NCBI RefSeq assembly: GCF_036322805.1
Contig: NZ_AP027272.1
Location: 372,001 to 436,000, forward strand
Source: Planctobacterium marinum
GTDB lineage: Bacteria > Pseudomonadota > Gammaproteobacteria > Enterobacterales > Alteromonadaceae
Direction: 5' to 3'
DNA: 64,000 nt
In this document: piece after piece, positions 60,960 to 64,000 of the stretch
How positions within the stretch are numbered: position 1 is the first letter of the stretch
Layout of the letters: every line of letters begins with the position of its first letter
Notes under the pieces: generated by a model
Databases searched by the model: none
Seen by the model: the letters and a program-made list of their open reading frames with translations, nothing else
What the model was told of the DNA's origin: nothing
Translations under genes and position numbers: made by a program

Positions 60960-61580
60960 TCAGCTGTCTCTTTTACAACCAGATATAAATAGTTGATATA
61001 GGTGTTCAGCCCACTCAGGGCTGGAAATCTGCTGCTCTGAAATTCCCCATGCCTGCTCTCTGACCGGGCTGACAATGAAGGGCATCATAACCAATGATAC
61101 GAGTGAGAAGCCGGCCCAGGTGGGGTTGAGATCGGCTCTGATCTTGCCTTCCTGTTGCATTTTTTTTATTAGCTTGGGCAGTACAGAGGCAATGCGGGTT
61201 GGCACAGACTTAATAAATTGGTCCCGCAAAGGGGAATCTTGGGTTAACACCTCATCGTGAATAAAGCGCGCTACTGCACGGTTTTTGTTAACAAAACCAA
61301 GCATGTGCTGAATGAGTGTTTTGATGGGATTGTCGCTGCTGAAGACGGTATTCATCTGGCCTAAATTATGGCTCGCAAGTTTAGACACTAAGGCAATAAA
61401 CAATTGCTCTTTTCCGCCAAAGTGGTAGCTAATCATGGCCGAGTTAACTGCAGCTCTGGCGGCAATTTCTCTAATGGTTATGTTTTTGAAGCTTTTCTCT
61501 GCCAACAATTGATGAGCGGCATTTATCAAATGCTCCTTTTGTTGTTCAGATTTTTTCGTATCTAATGGACGGCCACGCAT
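60960..61580 (-). CDS. TetR family regulator of the second RND system
   Basis: A 206-residue regulator. Helix-turn-helix: HLINAAHQLLAEKSFKNITIREIAARAAVNSAMISYHFGGKEQLFIALV, the classic TetR pattern. The C-terminal helical domain (CefD/YbiH-like length) binds an unknown ligand. No good ribosome-binding site precedes the ATG at 61580; a very short leader is expected because the promoter lies within the palindrome 11-40 bases upstream. First gene of the TetR-adaptor-permease operon and probably its repressor. Confidence 0.9.
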   Translation of the reverse strand: MRGRPLDTKKSEQQKEHLINAAHQLLAEKSFKNITIREIAARAAVNSAMISYHFGGKEQLFIALVSKLASHNLGQMNTVFSSDNPIKTLIQHMLGFVNKNRAVARFIHDEVLTQDSPLRDQFIKSVPTRIASVLPKLIKKMQQEGKIRADLNPTWAGFSLVSLVMMPFIVSPVREQAWGISEQQISSPEWAEHLYQLFISGCKRDS

Positions 61581-61590
61581 TGGTATTGTT

Positions 61591-61620
61591 TATTTAATTA
61601 ATCAATTGATTAATTAAATA
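61591..61620. promoter_or_regulatory. Perfect 30-bp palindrome, probable TetR operator
   Basis: The half-site TATTTAATTAATCAA is followed directly by its exact reverse complement. It overlaps the minus-strand -10 (TTTAAT, 61613-61618) of the operon promoter and ends 10 bases before the TetR start codon, the position expected for autorepression. The AT-only composition could partly reflect chance, but a 30-bp perfect palindrome is very unlikely by chance alone. Confidence 0.65.
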
Positions 61621-61641
61621 GTAATAGTGCCCGGTTTGCAA
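61613..61641 (-). promoter_or_regulatory. Promoter of the second TetR-RND operon
   Basis: TTGCAA (61636-61641), 17 bases, then TTTAAT (61613-61618) on the minus strand; -35 4/6 and -10 5/6 matches. The palindrome covers the -10 and start region. Confidence 0.45.
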
Positions 61642-61839
61642 TTTTTTATTGGCCAAATCCTGAAATGGCAGTTATGTAGTTAGTAAAACTTTTCTGTCAA
61701 TGCCCGGTGCAATGTGCTTGTGGCTAAATCTCAGCACTTATGTTGAAATCGCTGCCTGAAGCTCAACATTTCGTTATACTGCATGGAATATTTTCATCCA
61801 GCCACACGGCATCTTAAAGCTTTTAACTGAATCCTGGTT

Positions 61840-62577
61840 ATGACAACTGACGCACCAAAACGATTAAACAAATACCTGAGCGACACCGGCGTTTGCTCTC
61901 GTAGAGAAGCCGACAAACTCATTGAGCAGAAGCGAGTGACTATTAACGGTAAACTGCCAGAACTGGGTACGAAAGTTGGACCTGGCGACACGGTGAAACT
62001 GGATGGCAAAGTCATTGGCGGGGTAGCTAAAGATAAATCGGATCGTATCTACATCGCTTATCACAAGCCGATTGGTATTACCTGTACCACTGAGCGACAT
62101 GTAAAGGGCAATATTATTGATGCGGTGGGCCATAAAGAGCGTATTTTCCCGATTGGGCGCTTAGATAAACCATCGGAAGGACTGATCTTACTCACCAGTG
62201 ATGGTGATATTGTTAACAAGGTACTGCGCGCTGAAAATGCTCATGATAAAGAATATATTGTCACGGTTAACCAACCCATTAGTGAGCGCTTCCTTACCAA
62301 AATGTCAAAGGGGGTGCCGATCCTGGGTACGGTGACCAAACCTTGTCGAGTCAGTGCTTTAGGCCGCTGTCAGTTTAGTATTATTTTAACTCAGGGGCTG
62401 AATCGACAAATCCGGCGCATGTGTGAATTTTTAGGTTATGAAGTGACGAAATTAAAGCGCACCCGCATCATGCATATTCAATTGGGTAAACTGCGGCCAG
62501 GGCAATGGCGCAATCTCACAAAGCAAGAGTTGCAGCAGCTCAACGATGCTGTAAAGCACTCGAAAAAAACCGCGTAG
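61840..62577 (+). CDS. rluF: 23S rRNA pseudouridine synthase RluF
   Basis: A 245-residue RNA-modifying enzyme. S4-like domain (about 8-60): KRLNKYLSDTGVCSRREADKLIEQKRVTINGKLPELGTKV. The catalytic domain has FPIGRLDKPSEGLILLTSDGD, where the GRLDK aspartate is the nucleophile, then GVPILGTVTKPCRV and LTQGLNRQIRRMCEFLGYEVTKLKRTRIM. The ILGTVTK and QGLNRQIRRMCE blocks match E. coli RluF, which modifies U2604 (and weakly 2605) of 23S rRNA. Length is a little shorter than E. coli RluF. Convergent with the zinc-ribbon gene, 10 bases apart. Confidence 0.92.
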   Translation: MTTDAPKRLNKYLSDTGVCSRREADKLIEQKRVTINGKLPELGTKVGPGDTVKLDGKVIGGVAKDKSDRIYIAYHKPIGITCTTERHVKGNIIDAVGHKERIFPIGRLDKPSEGLILLTSDGDIVNKVLRAENAHDKEYIVTVNQPISERFLTKMSKGVPILGTVTKPCRVSALGRCQFSIILTQGLNRQIRRMCEFLGYEVTKLKRTRIMHIQLGKLRPGQWRNLTKQELQQLNDAVKHSKKTA

Positions 62578-62587
62578 CGAGCGGCTC

Positions 62588-62839
62588 TTATTTCATGGTG
62601 ACTTTGCCGCCGATCATTTTATAGGCGGGTGTTCCTCGAATGAGTGTTTCTCGCGCAAAAATCTGTTGGCAGCCGGGGCAGGTACATGGGGTTTTAGTGT
62701 GGTCTTCTGTAATCCGCTGTTTAAAGCATTTCACAAGTGCACCTTTTCCGCCTTTCCGATATTTGAATAATATCGCTTTACACTGTGCGCAGAAAATTTG
62801 CACCGTTCGGGTGGGGCCTTTGGAGTGGGGCTTTGCCAT
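62588..62839 (-). CDS. Zinc-ribbon small protein
   Basis: An 83-residue protein with C-x2-C near the N-terminus (FCAQCKAI), a single Cys (LVKCFKQR) and CTCPGC near the middle, consistent with a zinc ribbon. Basic residues throughout (KGPTRTVQ, YRKGGKGALVK) suggest nucleic-acid or ribosome binding. It resembles small conserved proteins of marine gammaproteobacteria, but I cannot name the family. It lies between rluF and a SpoU methylase, so an RNA-related role is possible from context. Confidence 0.75.
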   Translation of the reverse strand: MAKPHSKGPTRTVQIFCAQCKAILFKYRKGGKGALVKCFKQRITEDHTKTPCTCPGCQQIFARETLIRGTPAYKMIGGKVTMK

Positions 62840-62903
62840 AAACGATAGATACCCTCAATGCTATGGGCTCAAAGCACTTTTCTCTTGCCTTGGTCCGACA
62901 GCA

Positions 62904-63668
62904 CTAGTCATTAGCTAGCGACAGCTGGTAAACGCACATACCCACTGAACTGGCCAGGTTTAATGAGTCGATAGTGCCGCTGCCGGCAATGGTGAAGGCT
63001 TCGGCACTCAGTTCTTTGAGGCTCTGCAACGGTACGCCGCGGGCTTCATTACCGAACAGATAACATTGGTAGTTACCAAATTCGGGGCTATTCACTTTCG
63101 CGCCCTGTAAGTCCAGGATGGCAAACTTATCGAAACGCTGTGGCAGTGATGCCAAGGTAACATCCATTTCTATCGGCAGATGAAAAATAGCGCCCATGCT
63201 GGCGCGAACAACTTTGGAATTAAACGGGTCAACGCTATTAGGGCTAAGCAGCAAACGAAAACCACCAAACCAGACGAGATTGCGCAGTATCGTGCCGAGA
63301 TTACCCGGATCTTGTACTTCGTATAGATAAATACAGCGTTCCTGGCTGGCAGCACTTTGCTGTTGAGCTTGCGCAGAGGGTAAAGGTACACAGGCAAGCA
63401 CACCTTGTGGCGATTTAGTATCGCTTAATTTAGCCATCTGTTTTTCGCTGACGATCTCCAGACGAAAATCAGCGCTGAGCTCACTAGCCCATGCTTGCTT
63501 GGACTCAGTGACATAGAGGGTGATGGGTTGTAGTTCTGCCGAGTTTGCTTTGAGTCGCTTTAATGCTTTGTGAAGTTCCAAGACGAGATGCTCACCTTCC
63601 ACCAGATAATGACCGAATTCAGCGCGATATTTTTTCTGATGCAGTTTTTTCACATCGTCTAGTTTCAT
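62904..63668 (-). CDS. SpoU/TrmH family rRNA/tRNA 2'-O-methyltransferase
   Basis: A 254-residue enzyme. The N-terminal substrate-binding part starts MKLDDVKKLHQKKYRAEFGHYLVEGEHLVLE. The SPOUT methylase domain has EVQDPGNLGTILRNLVWFGGFRLLLSPNSVDPFNSKVVRASMGAIFHLPI, with the motif-1 region DPGNLGTILRN containing the conserved Asn and Arg. It ends in YLFGNEARGVPLQ and GTIDSLNLASSVGMCVYQL, the AdoMet-binding knot. Family certain; the modified nucleotide is unknown. Divergent from rlmE. Confidence 0.9.
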   Translation of the reverse strand: MKLDDVKKLHQKKYRAEFGHYLVEGEHLVLELHKALKRLKANSAELQPITLYVTESKQAWASELSADFRLEIVSEKQMAKLSDTKSPQGVLACVPLPSAQAQQQSAASQERCIYLYEVQDPGNLGTILRNLVWFGGFRLLLSPNSVDPFNSKVVRASMGAIFHLPIEMDVTLASLPQRFDKFAILDLQGAKVNSPEFGNYQCYLFGNEARGVPLQSLKELSAEAFTIAGSGTIDSLNLASSVGMCVYQLSLAND

Positions 63669-63762
63669 TTTTCTGAGCCTGTTATGAGGGAAGGGTTTTG
63701 CAATTCACGTGGGCGAGTTTACAATATTCGCCCTTTATGCGATACCGGAGCAGGCAAACTAA

Positions 63763-64000
63763 ATGGCGCGATCAAAAACCAGTAAAAAGTGGTTGGACGA
63801 ACACGTTAATGATATTTATGTGCAAAAAGCACAAGCCGATGGCTATCGCTCGCGAGCCAGTTACAAGCTGATTGAAATCAATGAAAAAGATGCCCTGTAT
63901 CGTCCCGGTAGTGTGGTGGTAGATCTAGGCTCAGCGCCCGGAGGCTGGTCGCAAATTGTGGCACCTGTAGTGGGCGAATCTGGCCGCGTTGTGGCTTCGG
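63763..64000 (+). CDS. rlmE: 23S rRNA 2'-O-methyltransferase RlmE, N-terminal part
   Basis: The gene begins at the ATG at 63763 and runs off the window; 79 complete codons are visible. [43 protein letters not shown] and [15 protein letters not shown] match E. coli RlmE (FtsJ/RrmJ), including the catalytic lysine in SYKL and the AdoMet motif DLGSAPGG. RlmE methylates the 2'-O of U2552 in 23S rRNA. The missing part should carry the catalytic Asp and second Lys/Glu. It is commonly followed by ftsH; not testable here. Confidence 0.9.
   Translation, partial: MARSKTSKKWLDEHVNDIYVQKAQADGYRSRASYKLIEINEKDALYRPGSVVVDLGSAPGGWSQIVAPVVGESGRVVAS

Noticed and set aside
56498..61580. A metal (CusA-type) role for the second RND system because it lies beside a possible metal-responsive regulon
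   Set aside because: The permease shows no Met-rich features, the operon has its own TetR gene and palindrome, and the CTGCAC element is absent from its promoter.

Overview
This window looks like chromosomal DNA of a free-living marine gammaproteobacterium, most likely of the order Alteromonadales. Support comes from an RluF-type pseudouridine synthase, a YbiT-type ABC-F protein, RlmE, a norR/nnrS/hmp nitric-oxide module, a cyclophilin with a GlyGly-CTERM-like tail, and many secreted or membrane sensor and repeat proteins. GC content is moderate and coding is dense on both strands. I see no rRNA, tRNA, CRISPR, transposase, integrase or phage genes.

Layout. 1-3 kb: the end of a serine-hydrolase gene, an FG-GAP/ASPIC lipoprotein (minus) and an unlisted 57-codon gene with a strong ribosome-binding site. 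3-7.7 kb: nitric-oxide defence. A small membrane protein, NnrS and flavohemoprotein form a minus-strand operon divergent from norR. The shared region holds a sigma54-type promoter, two GT-N7-AC NorR-like sites and a sigma70 promoter for norR. 7.7-12.3 kb: a large GH64-like repeat protein, a VOC protein and a secreted protein with a decayed Nudix box. 12.4-17.7 kb: a GntR / ABC ATPase / ABC permease / S9 peptidase operon. 17.8-19.2 kb: a diguanylate cyclase. 19.4-24.5 kb: a TetR-RND efflux operon with a long inverted repeat over its promoter and a clear terminator. 24.6-27.4 kb: a secreted esterase, a trypsin-like protease and a sterol-desaturase-family enzyme. 27.5-32.3 kb: a TonB receptor plus an unusual imelysin fusion protein, probably iron regulated. 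32.7-34.4 kb: a collagen-like/delta-60 lipoprotein. 34.5-40.1 kb: AraC, CPBP protease, LytTR regulator, Tat-exported epimerase-like protein and S41 peptidase. 40.3-46.9 kb: YbiT, a TPR protein, a DUF2306-like protein, AraC, a Kelch protein and the cyclophilin. 47-51.5 kb: a hybrid histidine kinase and a SulP transporter. 51.5-56.4 kb: a YHYH-domain lipoprotein pair, a BaeSR-like two-component system and a small secreted protein. 56.5-61.7 kb: a second TetR-RND system under a perfect 30-bp palindrome. 61.8-64 kb: RNA-modification genes (rluF, a SpoU methylase, the start of rlmE) and a zinc-ribbon protein.

The most promising undescribed unit is the two-component system with its two apparent targets. 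The YHYH operon and the small secreted-protein gene carry the same 24-bp promoter element (CTGCAC-N5-CTGCAC-AATTG, then N5 and a -10) in the same orientation and at nearly the same distance from the start codon. The kinase sensor loop is rich in His and Pro, which suggests a metal- or envelope-stress-responsive regulon. Other items worth attention are the GAFTRA variant of the sigma54-contact motif in NorR, and the imelysin domain fused to exact-period 162-bp VCBS-like repeats and thrombospondin-type calcium repeats.
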